A stretch of 64,000 bases of DNA from Aselliscus stoliczkanus (GCA_033961575.1 CM066731.1:79071501-79135500); one strand, 5' to 3'. Positions 10,654 to 23,320 are shown, numbered from the stretch's first letter. Made by a program: numbers and translations. Notes: a model not told the origin generated them from the letters alone.

Positions 10654-13600
10654 CTTAACTCTTTTTTCCTATGACCACTTTACACTGTTTGTTCATAATT
10701 GTGTATGTGTAGAAATATTTAAAAAACAACAACACTGAATTCAAACCTTTATGAACTCAGAAAACACTGTTAGGTGGCGGTGAAAGAAAGCTTAAATTGA
10801 AAAAATAATTAAGACTGGCCACACATCAGAAATAACAAGTGGTAAGGCAGGAGGACAGAAAGTGAGAAAATACGTGATTTGATATTAAGTAATGGTGAAG
10901 CTTGAAAATTCTAAACTTAATTGTTGGAAGAAAAGAAAATATGTTAATGCTGAGTCTTTCAACAGTCAAGATTTCTAATGCAAATACTTATTTGAAGCAT
11001 CACACAATTGGAAACCATAAACTTTGCACTGTCCATCACAATTAATCAGTTTCATGGAGAAATGTACTAATGGGTTAATGCTTCTTATCACCAAAGGGGA
11101 GACTGGTGCGAATCTGAACTAATGCTCTAAATAATTCTCCAACTGCTGAATTATTTCTTAACAAGTTCAGTAATTATTGCACATATTTCATAATTTTACC
11201 TTTATTTAAATCAATTCTGCTTCAAATATGACATGAGGAAAGATATTGTTGAACATTAGTAATTAACATATTATGATTTATAGCAAAGGGTGTTTAATAT
11301 CCCTGTAATTACTAAGAAAACTCTTATTTCAATTTTATATTCCTATGGAAGAGAGCTAGAAAATCCTAATGGAAATGATAGTCAGAGTTATTTCCAAAAT
11401 CAAAAAATAATTATTTAACATTAACTCTTTTTAGTTCTCTATATCTTATATCTTTAATGTAAAAAATGAAGAACTAAAAGAATATCATTTTTTATAAAAT
11501 TGTCTTTAATTTAATATTTATGAAATAAGCTCTATTGTATGAATACCATATTTCCACTAATTAACATTGTACACCTATATGTTAATTTCTTTATTGGTAA
11601 AATATTTCTATAATTGTATTATGTTTAAGATGAAATAAAGCTTTGCGGATTGTTTAATGAAGGAACACGCCAATTAATTGAGAAACTTGGTTCAAGATAG
11701 CTATATATCTTTATACCAATCAATTCAATTGATAGTATAACAAATATTGACATCAATTATGAGTTATATAAAATTTAATGTAACAGTAAAAATCCCAGTC
11801 TACAAACTCAATAAAAGTAACTTTCCTTGTCTAAATTTTAATTTCTACGTTTACTGTCTCTACCCACTCTCCCTCTTTGGGCTTACCCACAATATATGAA
11901 GTATCTTCTTTTACCTTCTGAGGCCCTAAGGCGTGAGGGGGCTTCTTTCAGAGGGGTGGGGCTCAGCACTGGGCAAGGTGCTTTAGTTCCTGTTAGTCAT
12001 TCATCTACCATGGTATCTCTTAAGATTCAGTGTTCCCATCAGTCTTCAACTGTCAGTCCACAAACACCATTCCTGAGCCCTTCCTCATGTCAATGCCAAG
12101 CCTCCTCAAGTCTGGATTTCTCCCAGCATCATTGACTTTTGACCTTCTTGGCTATCTGAAATTATTCTTGTTCTCTCATGCCATTGTGGAGCTACAGGAA
12201 ATACTTAGAGGCTGTTTCTGTCCATTTTCTTTGATCAGTCTTTCTCAACAAGGATTCCTCATCTGAACCACATACCAATAAATGACTTCAGTGACTATTT
12301 TCTGATTTTTCCAAGACTGCTGCATAATCAGTATCATTCTAGATGCATAGGACATTAAGGCTTAGTTCTCTAGTGGAATCAAGTATTTCTAGACTCTTCA
12401 GGGGTGTAGTGGTATTTTCAAACCTGTCTGTCAATAGTGTGGGAGCCTGACTAGGGTTAAGAGGAGTGTACAGAACCCCTTCTCAGCAGCCCATTAGTAG
12501 CTAAATCATCCTGGCTTTCCCTCTGGTTTACCTGCTATCCTCATCCAGGATGGATTTGCTTTGGTTCATGATTGATACATCCAAAATTCTTCTCTATGTT
12601 TAAGCCTAAGCTCTTGAACTTTAAAAGCAAACAAACTGGCACTTCCTTATATCTCTGTTCTGCTGTATCATTATTTTCCTGTAACAAATTCACAATGCCA
12701 AGACAATCAAATAGGGTTGAGGATAATGATAATTGGTGGAAAAAGGGGTAAAGTAATATTTCAAAACTATTTGTATACCATACAGAAAACAAAAAGCTGA
12801 AAATGTAAAGCACTTGTTTTCATGGAGTTAACTGGAAGAAAACACTTAATTTAGTAAGTGGCTCATGTAGAGTTGTTTTTAATTGAAATATGAAGAAATG
12901 AAAATAAGTAATACCTATTGAACCCAGATCACAAAAACCACCTTTTGCAGTTGGTATGGTATTTCTGTTTGTGAGATATTATAACCAGCATTCAATAAAT
13001 AAGGATACCAACATTCAGAAAGGTTAAATGCTTGAGATAATAAAACTAACTAAAATGGAGGCTGGGTTTAGCACGTATTGTTAGTTTTCCATTTTGAATG
13101 CAAAAATAGAAAATTTATATATGCTAATGAAATCAGGATTTCAAAAACAAATATTTAATTAACATTAGTATTAGATTCAAAGATCATCAAGTGGAACAAA
13201 ATACTTGGATCTCCCCCATAACATCCACTTATCTGTCTTAAAAGTGACAGTAATTGACTGATGGACACCAAAGTTTCTATGCAAAAAGTAAATTAATTAT
13301 ATAAAAGCTCCTATAATGTAATTAAAAGATACAAAAATGTGCAAATCAACTACAGAGAGCAGAGTACATACTGGCATATCCCCATGGGTATACACATCTC
13401 TGAAAGATACCCCTCATGAAAGTGAGGATGCCATTTAGAAAGGATGGCATTGTCTAGTGTCTCTTTACCCCTGATCTCCTCCCCAGCTCTTTTGGAGACT
13501 CAACCTTTCTCACTAGGCATGGGCAACAACTGATGTTTGTGTACGAGAATGTACTGCCAAAGGGGACCACTCTCTCAGGGATAGCAGAGCTAGTACTCAA

Positions 13601-13864
13601 GTGTGCTTGAAACACATTCCTGCAGGGCTTCTGCCAAATGGTCACTCAGACTGCACTTACTTACTGACTATAGAGAGAACTCATTTAATCTCTGGACCAT
13701 TCTCTATTGAAAAATGTTTCTGATATTCCACTGAAAGCTATTTCTGTATAACTTTACTGCATAGAGCCTAGAATGGGACTGCTGGACATCTATAATTTAC
13801 AGCACTCCACAGCATTACAGATTAATCCCTTGTGGGCATAAGTTTAAGAACTATTGATCTAAAA
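10654..13864. other. Unassigned intergenic sequence
   Basis: No coding gene, RNA gene or confident repeat was recognised. Composition is AT-rich, with a somewhat more GC-balanced patch at 11880-12560. Short frames such as 11896-12135, 12541-12813 and 13454-13645 have no recognisable domain. Confidence 0.45.
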
Positions 13865-14043
13865 CAGTAGTTCTTAACCTTGGCTGCACATTCTAACTAC
13901 CTGGAGAGATTTTTTTTAAATTATGATGACTGGTCCCACTCCAACAAATTCTGATTTAATTGATTTGTGGCATGGTTAGGATATCTGGTATTTTAAAACT
14001 CCCCAGCAATTCTAATGTGTGGCTCATATGGTAAATATTGATC
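13865..14043 (+). mobile_element. MER5A-like hAT (Charlie) fossil
   Basis: The sequence follows the MER5A consensus as I recall it: 'cagtagttcttaaccttggctgcacattctaactacctgg', then 'ggtcccactcca...attctgatttaatt', then 'ttaaaactccccagcaattctaatgtg'. It is a short non-autonomous DNA transposon, near full length with a worn right end. Confidence 0.85.
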
Positions 14044-14449
14044 TAAAAAACTAAATGAAAATTTTGTCCTTCAGTCTAACCCTCCAAAATACCTTTTTTT
14101 TATTGCTATTTCATTCATTTTCTTTCACCACCACAATTAATCCAGTGCACCAGATCAAGCGGGCTGAGATTCAAGATTCAGTATCTTGATGGGATACTAA
14201 TCACGAATAATAAAATATATATAGTAATCATTTTTTTCAATGAACAATACTAAAATGTAGCTGTATCCATCCAGTTAGTTTATAAAAAGTTCTCATATTT
14301 CAATTCTCCTTCTAGACTTATGGTAGAATTGTTTTCCTCCAGCCCCTCAAAGTTAAGCATGACCATAGTACTTGCTTTATTTAGTGGGATGAAGGTTAAA
14401 AGGCATACATTTCTCCTGGCCTGTGACATAATAAGAAAATTATATTGGG

Positions 14450-15230
14450 TGTCTGTCCCCAGTTTCTAGCACAGAGCTTCTAAAATCTGTATAACTCCCT
14501 TAGTGATTAAGGGTGAGAGGAACATTTGTTTTTCATAATAAGCCCCTTTTAACCATACCAAAGTTTATGCTAATGAGGGACTCCTAGTGGGCTCCTAGAG
14601 AGCTTCAGGATTGGTCTTGTTGCCAGAAGAGTCAACATGTGACTAGATAATTAGAACTTTCAGTCCTACACCTTGACCTTGGGGGAGGGGAGATAGGCTG
14701 GAGATTGAGTTAATTACTAATTGCTGATGATTTCATCAATCATGCCTACATAAGGAATCACCTTAAAAACCTTTAGTGGTGGAGTTCAGGATCTGAGAGC
14801 CTCTAGGTTGGTGAATGCACACACATGCCAGGAGGATGGCACACCCCAAACTCTATGGGGGCAGGAAGTTTCTGTACTCGAGATACTTCCAGACCACACA
14901 CACCCTGTATACCTCTTCATCTGGCTGTTCATTTGTATCCTTTACAGCCATCATTACAAGTTATATCACATTAACTTGTGATAGACAACAAACTGTTTTC
15001 CTGAGTTCTGTGTGTCATTCTAACAAAATGTCAAGCCCAAAGAAGAGTTTTGGGGACCCCTGATCTATATCTGGTTGGTCAGAAGTACAGATGGCCCAGA
15101 CAGATTGGTTCAGATTGGCATTTAAAGTGTACAGTCTTGTGGGACTGAGATCTTAACCAGTGTGGTCTATGCTAACTTGAGGTAGTTAGTTTCAAACTGT
15201 TTATTATGGACAAAAATAAAACTCCATGCA
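14450..15230 (+). mobile_element. ERVL-type LTR followed by a leucine-type primer-binding site
   Basis: The 781-bp segment starts TGTCTGTCCCC and ends ATGCA, with a polyadenylation signal AATAAA at 15215-15220. Right after it comes tt and then 'tggtgtcagaagtg' (15233-15246), which matches the leucine tRNA primer-binding site typical of HERV-L-type elements. This fixes the strand and the 3' edge of the LTR. Retroviral internal sequence beyond the site was not recognised. A 5' fragment of the same LTR family lies at 31470-31640. Confidence 0.75.
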
Positions 15231-15259
15231 TTTGGTGTCAGAAGTGTTGAGAGCAGAAA

Positions 15260-16949
15260 AACAGTCTTCTTTTGGCAAGTATAAAACTTGCAATATTTAT
15301 TATATGCCCAGTCTCACAGGAGTTTTCCAAATCATGGACATTCTCTCAGCCTAAATCTCTGGAGAAAACATGAATTATTTCACATCAAAATGATATACAA
15401 CAAAATATACAATGGACAAATACAACAATGGATGTGTAGCATGAAAAATAAATTAAACTTTGTTGTTACTGCAATAAAACTTTATATTGACCATTTCACA
15501 GATGGAACTTCTAGGTAAGAAGCATATTATTTATTGATTAGTATGTTTTGTATGTAGACATTTTACCACCAAATAATCCACCCAAATAATTTTTGTATTC
15601 AGCTTTACTTATCTGCCTCCTTTACAAAGTAATCATGACACACCTTATTGGATATTTTCCTGAAGTCCAGATCTAGAATTTGTACAGCTTTCCCTTGCTC
15701 AAGTAATCTGTTGGAATTCTCACAGAAAGAAATAAGTTTAAGTTATTTTAATGAACTTACAATAAACCCCACTGATAAATGATTTATTTCCATGCCAGTG
15801 ACTTCTAAACACTGGATCTTGGAAGAGTCCACAGCTGGCAGTATTATAGCCACCTGAAGAGTTTAATAAATATACAGATTAGGAATCTGTATATTATTTT
15901 AGAAATACCTCATGGAATCTGTTTTACTAGATTAAGTGTATATTTGAGACTATATATTTTGCAAGCTCAATCTCTGATGAAAGTCTAATGTGAGCCAGAT
16001 TTAGAAGACTGACTAACATTAATGGTTCTTCATTAGGTTGGCATATTAGAACCAACTGTTTACCATTTTAAATCTATACAGGACTGTCACATCAGAGAAG
16101 GCTCTAATATAATATGTGCTATAATAGACTATTGAGATGAAGTTTGGTGAGGGACTGGAGAATGGCCATTTGAAAAATTTCTCAGATAACTGAAATAATC
16201 TATTTATGTTCATTAAAGAGAAATGTTCTAAGCACTCACAGCCATCAGTTTAATAAGGGCAATTACATTGGTAAAGGTTCTCAGTTGTAAACAAGAAAAT
16301 GCATCACTGACTAATTCAAAGAAAGAGATTTATTTTAGGGTACTTTGTAGTTTATAAAATCTCTGAGTCATGAAGCCAAGATTGGATACTACCTAACAAG
16401 GAGAAGAGCAATTGGCAGAAGTGCTCAACTGCACTACAGGATTGTGCTCATAAAAATACCTCCCATCACTGACTCTGGACACATATGTATGATGCTAGGA
16501 AACCATGGATATAAGTTCTACCATAGCTGATCTAACAAATGAAAAGATTCTGCCCTAGATCCAGTCTCCCCATTTGTGGCACCAAGTTCAAGCCATGACT
16601 TCCATTTTCTAAGTCTCCTATATGTGCAGAGTAGAATCCATAGAATTTAGATGCAACAGAGTCTGGGGATGGTCTCCTACAGCACAGAAATAAAAGCTGG
16701 CATGTGGATGGAGAAGGTGTTGCTTGAGCCAGTTTGCAGTGTCAGCCCCATCAAACTAGGTCATAGAATCTTGTCTTCTGTTGAAATCAAACACATCACC
16801 TCTAACATGTATTTACTTTCAGGGTTTCATCATTTGCCTGCATTCAGGCTCTCAGCTGTGTCAGTCTTTAAGATGTCTTAATACCTCAGTCCTCTTACCC
16901 CGTCTCATATTCCTTGCATTATCCCATAATCTTTGTGAATTTGTATTCC
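15260..16949. other. Unassigned intergenic sequence
   Basis: No gene or confident repeat was recognised. Short frames (15288-15518, 16651-16881) show no domain. Some of it could be decayed ERVL interior following the primer-binding site, but I cannot show that. Confidence 0.4.
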
Positions 16950-17559
16950 TGAAGTAATCCCGGGATTGTGACCTTGCTGTTACCAAAGAATGGAAATGCG
17001 GATCCAGAGACAAGTTTTAAGCAGTAGCAGTTTTATTGCAAAAGCCTAAAAGAAGCCAGAAAGCAGCTCTCCTCGGGGACCCCAAAAGGGGGGATTCGAA
17101 AATGAAATGTCTGGTGGGCAGGGATAGGCTGAAAACTATAAAGAGTCTCAGTCAGAGTTGATTGTTTCTGCCCCACCCACCGCCAACCTGGGAGGTAGTT
17201 TGAAATAGTTTATTATAATCTAATTGACTACCTACACCTGGGTTGACAATTTAGGTAGGCTTTGCATTTTGGATTTGCTTACTGATTGACTCTACCCTTG
17301 CACCTGAGCTAAGTTTTTCGTGGGCTTTTCAGACTTTATTTGTTTAAGGCTGGAAAATCCCTCCCCTCTCCTGCACCTGAGTTTTTTCGGGCTTTTTAGA
17401 CCTTCATTATAAGCCAGAAAAGCCCTCCACCTCCATGCACCTGAGTTTGGCAGGTCCTGCAGGTTGAATCTATTAACCAGCCATTAAAGTTATTTCCTCT
17501 TACCCTAATCCCCCCTACCGTGGCCATTTTCCTGACTGCCTATAATTTCCTTGATTACA
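16950..17559 (-). mobile_element. ERV1-like solo LTR, minus strand
   Basis: The reverse complement opens 'TGTAATCAAGGAAATTATAGGCAGTCAGGAAAATGGCC', which parallels the start of the LTRs at 19756-20338 and 30273-30871. It ends near 'gcatttccattctttggtaacag...attacttca' with AATAAA in 'gcaataaaactgc' (about 17031). The middle is different, so it is a sister family. I found no matching target duplication, so both edges are approximate. Confidence 0.7.
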
Positions 17560-17600
17560 AACTTCATTTGTAATCTAATTGACTAGATTACAAATTAGAT
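17553..17600. repeat. Hairpin-forming inverted repeats at the LTR edge
   Basis: GATTACAAA (17553-17561) and TTTGTAATC (17567-17575) form a perfect 9-bp stem with a 5-base loop. The same GATTACAAA recurs at 17586-17594 after an inverted TAATCTA/TAGATTA pair. Confidence 0.8.
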
Positions 17601-19755
17601 TTTTTGTTGAAGAGTTTAATAAATCGTGGTCTTTTTCCTCCAGGACAGCAACCGGAATCCTAGAGATTTTGTGGAGTTTACTCAGTTATTATTACCTCCA
17701 AAACAAATTTTTTTTTTCCTGATTTACATGGTAGCTTCTTATAATAAAAGAAAGGGTTCTGTTGCTTGATAAATGTATTAAATAGATAGATTAGGCTTTT
17801 ATGTGGCTCAAAACCTAGCTTATGGCTGAATAAAATGGTCCTCTCAGAGACCACTCTCAATACATCTATGATAAACACATGTGAGAGGAAAAAATGGCCA
17901 TTCTATACAGAATTCAAAATAACTACACTAATATGTTAGTAGGACCACTGATTTTCAGTCTTGGCCTAGTGAAAACGGTAACAGGATAACACAGAAGAAG
18001 TGTGGAATTTCCAAGACAACAAACATTCTTTAAAACTATAAAAATCACTGTTACTTCTGGGGGTTCCTTTGGTCAATTTATAATAACTGATAAGAGAGTC
18101 ATATTCCTCTAATGAATGACTCACTGCCTATTTATAAAGGAAAATAATTTGGGTCTGATATTGACCTCTGACATTGAGGCTGGAGTCACCTAGAAGATCT
18201 CTCATTTACACTATAGGAAATTTACCTGTGAAAATCAATTCATTTTACCATCTGTTTTTTATTATCATTTTTAGTGACTGATGTTTTAGGTAAAAATCTA
18301 CAAATTTTACACTTAGAGGAAAAACGTTATTTAATGTATTCATGGCAGCCACTTTCTATACCAAGCAATCATTTTGTGTAAAAATCTACAAATAGAGAAA
18401 AGGGGAAAGGATAAATATGTTAAGATGATTTTCTTGGCAGGTGATGCAAAAAAAGGAAGTTGCTGTAAAATCATTTCTTTTGATTAAAACTTAAATCTTT
18501 GGGAAAATAAGATTGAACAACTCAAATGTGGAGGTCTAAATTTAGGAGGCTTTATTGGGAAGACTGCTTTGTCCTTCTAATGCCCCTTTTTGGATTCAAA
18601 TGAATCTAAGAAATTTAACATCCTCTGAAAGGAGAGAGAATTACAGGGCATTAAATCACCTTCCTTTTTAGAAGCACCATGTTATTCTCACTTGAATGGC
18701 ACCCTAAGCTGGTTTGCAATTAGAGGAAGTTAGAGGGAGGCCTCACCAGGTAAGCCTTTTTGAAATGCAAGTACTGCCTATACTTCCCTCCAGCTACATT
18801 CTGGTACCTTCTGGATGCAATTTGATATTTAAACCATCAGCAGAATGATAAGTGTGAGCAATGTGCCCTCTTAAATGATAGAAAATTACAAAAGACTGCA
18901 CTTACTTAGGTAATTTTTGACGTTGAATAAAGGCCTAATGGAATGATATAGAAACAAGAGAGGCAGAGCAGGCTGAGACTAATGGGCAGAGATATACACA
19001 TTTGTAGTATTTCTTGTGGAGAGACAAAAAGAGGGTTGTGCTGTAGCTGGAGGAACTTGTGACTGCAGGGGAATGGAAAGGACTGATGTCAATGGTGTGC
19101 ACAATTTTTAAACACTCCTTTGAATTTCTCAACTATTAATCATACGCAAAGTTCCTGAAACTTCATGAGCCATTCTTTTTTTTTTTTTTTTCAATTTCTT
19201 CTGGTTTAACTCTGTCAGTGTTTAAAATCATATGGACTGTTACCTGACATGCTGCAGAAGATGAGATGATGTTATAATTGCCTTAACTGACAAAATGAAA
19301 CACAGTGAATGTGATTTTAAAAAGCCAACCTTTTATTCCTCCCTTATTTAACTTTTAATTGGAAACACTTAGCTTTTATTTACTCTAAAAAGTAATGATT
19401 TTTGCCAGAGGGTAATGTATCTCTTTAATGTCCAGGATGATTCTCTACCTGCAAGAATGAAAGCAGAAAATATTGGATCTTGGAGCATTCATTTATTTAT
19501 GAGATTCAATTTGCTCAGTTCTTTAAAGTGTGCTATATTTCTGCTCTGTTCTTGGACATTTACATAAAATTCAAATGTTCATGCTAATTACATTTGTTAA
19601 ATCTTCCTTAAGGAGAAAGCCTGAGACTGCTTTCAAAGTTTCAAAGTCAGGACGACAGATGACCAAAATTTTTCTTTGAAAATTGAGGTACTCTCGTGTT
19701 TAATGTAGTGAACTAAAAGTGAAGATGACTTGGCCCTGCTCTTCTTATAAACTAT
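17600..19755. other. Unassigned intergenic sequence
   Basis: I see no gene, RNA gene or recognised repeat apart from a poly(T) run at 19174-19192. It could hold conserved non-coding DNA, but that needs cross-species alignment. Confidence 0.4.
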
Positions 19756-20338
19756 TGATATGGGATACTTCTTGTACTGGGATTGTAGTCTCCTGAAGCT
19801 GAAGGCTGGAGACACAGACCCGAGAGGTGAAGTTGACAGAAGAGGACAGTTTATTAGAGTAGAAAGTAACAGCTCTCAAAACGAGAGGGGGTTCAGACTG
19901 GGGTGCCCACTAGTTAGGGCAAAAGCCTTGGTTTTTATACCTTTTGTATGTCTGAGGAGGGTGGCTGGCTGGCACCTTTTGAGACCACATTTGTTGCTCA
20001 GCCCAGAGGAGGCATTTTCTTGAAATTGTCTAATTTCCTTAGAGCTTAATCAGCTTAATCAAAGTCTCTGCTCTGAGAGGAGCATGTTAACAGAGACTGG
20101 TTTTGAAGAAAGAACTCCTGACAGTCTTATGTTACATTAAACAACCTCTTTGGAGATATGCATTCTACCTGGGAATCCCTGACTGGAATAAAGAGGTCTT
20201 CTTTCTTCCCTACCTAAGTGGGTCCCGTGACTTAAACGAATCTGTTAGCTAATAAATTATTTCCCTGGCTTTGTTATAGTTTCCACCCTGACTCCCTCTA
20301 CCATGGCAAATTCCCTGCCTATAATTTTCCTTATCTCA
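19756..20338 (-). mobile_element. ERV1 provirus 3' LTR
   Basis: The 583-bp LTR opens (minus strand) TGAGATAAGGAAAATTATAGG and ends CCCATATCA. It contains a TATA-like 'ggtataaaaacc' (near 19935) and AATAAA in 'ctctaataaactgtcctc' (near 19850). It is alignable almost end to end with 26322-28268 minus its insert and with the solo LTR at 30273-30871. Confidence 0.92.
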
Positions 20339-20349
20339 ATTCCCTCTTT
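20339..20349 (-). promoter_or_regulatory. Polypurine tract of the ERV1 provirus
   Basis: On the minus strand the sequence aaagagggaat sits directly before the TG of the 3' LTR. That is the position where a retroviral polypurine tract primes plus-strand synthesis. It supports the orientation and the LTR edge. Confidence 0.75.
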
Positions 20350-20739
20350 GATGAGGTAACCCTAACTGCTGTTAGGGAAAGGGGTGAAGACCACTCTGGC
20401 TGCTTTCTGCGGAAGAGGGATTAAGTATGAACCCACAGTGAGGGCTTGTCCAGAGGGGGTCTAACAGTCCATGGTAGATGAGTGAATCCAGGTGAAGTTG
20501 TTGTGGTGGTGCAGGCCATGGTAGCCAACCAGTGGGTGGTCTGTAAGCAGAGATGAATTTGAGGCAGCAGTATGAGGCAATCCCTATATAAACTAATAAA
20601 GGAAAAATGAGAAATGTTTTCCTAAATCCTGTTAGACTAGGAAGCCAGGATGTAAGGCAGGAAAAATCTAGGCTGAAGAATCCTGTTTTTTGTCTGTTAT
20701 TAGAAACCATGTTCTGAATCTGTTGAACTTTATTTTCGA

Positions 20740-21036
20740 TTAACTGTGAGTTATCAGACAGGTTATAACAATATAATCCTTTAAATTTTTTACATCCTTG
20801 ATTATATTTGAAGAGTAGATAGTTGATAGCAGCTCTGGTGCTTGGGTGAGAGCTATCAGCTCAGCCAATTGTGAACTGACCCCAGATGGGAGGCTTGTAT
20901 TTTTTATGATATTATGTAAAGTAACTACAGTATATCCAGCCTTCTGTATGTCATTTTTCATAAAAGAGCTCCCATCAGTGAAGAGTGTCCAATCTGGGTT
21001 GTCTAAGGTATTTCTGTAAATCTGTTTTGGCAGCAT
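20740..21036 (-). pseudogene. ERV1 pol remnant, RNase H domain
   Basis: A 98-residue frame carries the gammaretroviral RNase H core: NPDWTLFTDGSS near the start and QLAELIALTQA about 45 residues later. The Asp of TDGSS and the Glu of AELIAL correspond to catalytic metal-binding residues. This domain degrades the RNA strand of the RNA-DNA hybrid during reverse transcription. The frame breaks soon after and the downstream integrase is missing, with only about 400 bases left before the LTR. The upstream side is cut by the composite SINE at 21079-21520. Confidence 0.88.
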
Positions 21037-21078
21037 AAGTTTGTAGTAAAACCTGTTGGCTTAAGAGGCAACTGTCTG

Positions 21079-21520
21079 GGGCCGGCCGAGTGGCGCATTG
21101 GTTAAGCGCTGGTTTTGGGACGCCAGCGGCCCCGGTTCGGACCCCACATGAGGGCCAGTGACACTGCCCTCTACAGCTAACAACAGCTCCACCTGGAGCT
21201 GGGCTGTGCGAGCCCCGGTGATGGTGTGGGCTGCAGCCCCTGCTGCAGTGGGCTGCCATAGGCTACAGTGAGTGGCCCGCAGCCAGCGTGAGCGGCTGGC
21301 AGCCAAGCATGGGCTGCCAAAAGCCGCGGTGAGCGACATCCAGAGGCCAGCGACCGATCTGCCTCATCCGGGAAGAGCGCAATGACGATACCAACAGTGA
21401 AGCAACATCCTCCGCAACTAAACTGAAGAACAAAAAGACAGCAACTTGTCTGTTCCCCGTCCTCGATTCCCCAACGCTGTTCCCCTCCGCCAATTCCCCA
21501 ATAAAATCTTAAAAAAAAAA
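21079..21520 (+). mobile_element. Composite SINE (tRNA-type head plus GC-rich body), copy 2
   Basis: The 442-bp element starts ggggccggccgagtggcgca, has the B box 'ggttcgga' and the usual SINE end 'gggccagtgacactgccctc' (to about 21172). It then runs into a GC-rich body of about 340 bp, an AATAAA signal at 21500-21505 and poly(A). The perfect 16-bp duplication aagaggcaactgtctg at 21063-21078 and 21521-21536 lies inside ERV sequence. Between about 21235 and 21360 the body holds degenerate repeats around gctgcc/gtgagcgg. No sense coding frame is seen; long frames here are antisense. Confidence 0.95.
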
Positions 21521-22490
21521 AAGAGGCAACTGTCTGTAAGCCAATGACTATTATTAACATTTAAAAGCCCTTAGTGGTCTGAGATAAAAACTGTTAAGTC
21601 TTGTTCCATTGAGAGCTTAGTGGCTTCAGGAATTAGGAGAGTAGCTGCTGCAATAACTTTGAGGCAAGCTGGCCAGCCTCGTGCTGTGAGGCCCAGCTCC
21701 TCATCCAGACAGCCCATCACCTGCTGTGAGGGACCTCAGGGTGGTGCAAAAATTCCTAAAGCCCTTCCCTCCCTCTGTCACAGATAAATGAAAAGATTTT
21801 TCAGTGGGAAGGAAAGCACTGGTTTCAGGGATGGGACTGGAAGCCCATGTATCTTAAACTCAGGTGACATTTGTTTACCCTCCAGGAGTTAGGTCTTCTG
21901 ATGGCTCACAGGAATAGGAGAGACAGCCTTCCTTTGGGGGGAATCCTATGGAAACTTCAATGAAATAAGTTTAATTTGAGGGAAGTAGACCCAGCTACCA
22001 ACTCTCTGAAATCCTAAAATCATTTAGGTGTTTACTTTTCCCTTTAGAACTTGGTTTCCTAGATTTCTTAAGTGACTGCTGAAACTTTCCCAAGCTAACC
22101 ACATAGGAGATAACAGAATTGAGAGTAGAATCTAAACCAATGGACAGTATAGTTTCGATAAAAAAATTTTCCAGAGTACTTAAGTTTGATTTGTTTATTT
22201 TACATTTTCCCCAAGATATATATACCAATGGTAAGGAACAGGCTGAGAAAAATGAGCCCAAATCTGGGGGCTGTTTTTATCTTTACAACCAAGTAGTCTT
22301 TAGAGGAAAAAAAAAGTCCAGAGCGAGCAGTTGAGACAGAAAAATGGTTTCCATAAACTAACAGGCTTGCCTGCCATGTCAGGATCACCCGCAGTTGCTT
22401 CTGTGATGAGAACAGCCTGGGAGCCACTGGCAACCTCAGGACCAACAGTGATCTCAGCTATTGGTAAGGTACAATCTCTCCTTCAGTGCC

Positions 22491-22697
22491 CTATACTGCA
22501 CAGGGGGCATAGCTGCTTTGGAGTAACTCACTCCTTATTCCAGTGGTCTGGGTTTCTACATCCCCAAAGCAGGCTCCTTTATTTGGTATTTCCTCTCCTG
22601 GGACTTTTGGGGTGCCCTGAGGTGGTTTTAGCCCTGGGTTGTTTCTAACTGTGGCCAAAAGTCTGGCTTTGTTTTGGGTCTCATCCTTTGGTCTCAC
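22491..22697 (-). pseudogene. Possible gag nucleocapsid-like remnant
   Basis: A 68-residue minus-strand frame contains a basic, proline-containing stretch followed by GACFG. The region just downstream looks like a retroviral CCHC zinc knuckle broken by a frameshift, so that only part of the Cys/His pattern reads in any one frame. Its place between the proline-rich gag remnant and the RNase H remnant fits nucleocapsid. The call rests on position and a partial motif. Confidence 0.4.
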
Positions 22698-23197
22698 TCT
22701 TCCTTTATTCCGTGTTTTTCTGTCTTGGTTGTTAAAGACATTTTAACAAATTCCTGGCCTTCTTTATGATCTAAGCAGTAGGCCAGGACCATTATGATCC
22801 TGTCAGGTTAAGGAGAATAAGCTTCCTTTACATTGACCCATACTCTGACGCTGAGGACATATGAACTCCAGCAGTCCCAAAACACAGGAGTCCACATAAC
22901 CATTAGCAAAACTTTGTTATTACTATTGTGGAAATCTTAGTTTTTTTTCCAGTAACCAGGGACCTGATTGGGACAATATGAAACAAAGACCAATAATCTA
23001 AGAAATTTGTCATATTTAGCAGAGAAAGAGAACACTCAACTCTATTAGCGTACTTTTGTTATTTAAATGCGTTTGATTGATTGCATTTAGCTTAACTATA
23101 CAGAAAACTCTCTCAAGACTTTTCACAAACCTTCTACGACTTTCCCAGTCACTCCCAGTCTGTCTTTTCTCACTCTTTCAGAAATAACCATCTTTAG

Positions 23198-23320
23198 GGC
23201 TGGCCAAGTGGCGCAGTGATTAAGCACTGGCTTGAGATGCCAGTGGCCCCAGTTCGGGTCCCACATATGAGGGCCAGTGACATTGCCCTCAAAAACAAAA
23301 ACAAAACAAACAAAAATAGT
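23198..23320 (+). mobile_element. tRNA-derived SINE (short type) in the ERV interior
   Basis: The body reads 'ggctggccaagtggcgcagtgattaagcactggcttgagatgccag...cagttcgggtcccac' and ends '...gacattgccctc' with an A-rich tail. The duplication aataaccatctttag lies at 23183-23197 and 23321-23335. A third copy of this 15-mer occurs at 23383-23397. Confidence 0.93.

Noticed and set aside
10114..10674. 186-residue open frame on the plus strand
   Set aside because: It covers the antisense strand of composite SINE copy 1. The partly similar antisense frame in copy 2 follows from shared repeat sequence, and the frame is not kept consistently.
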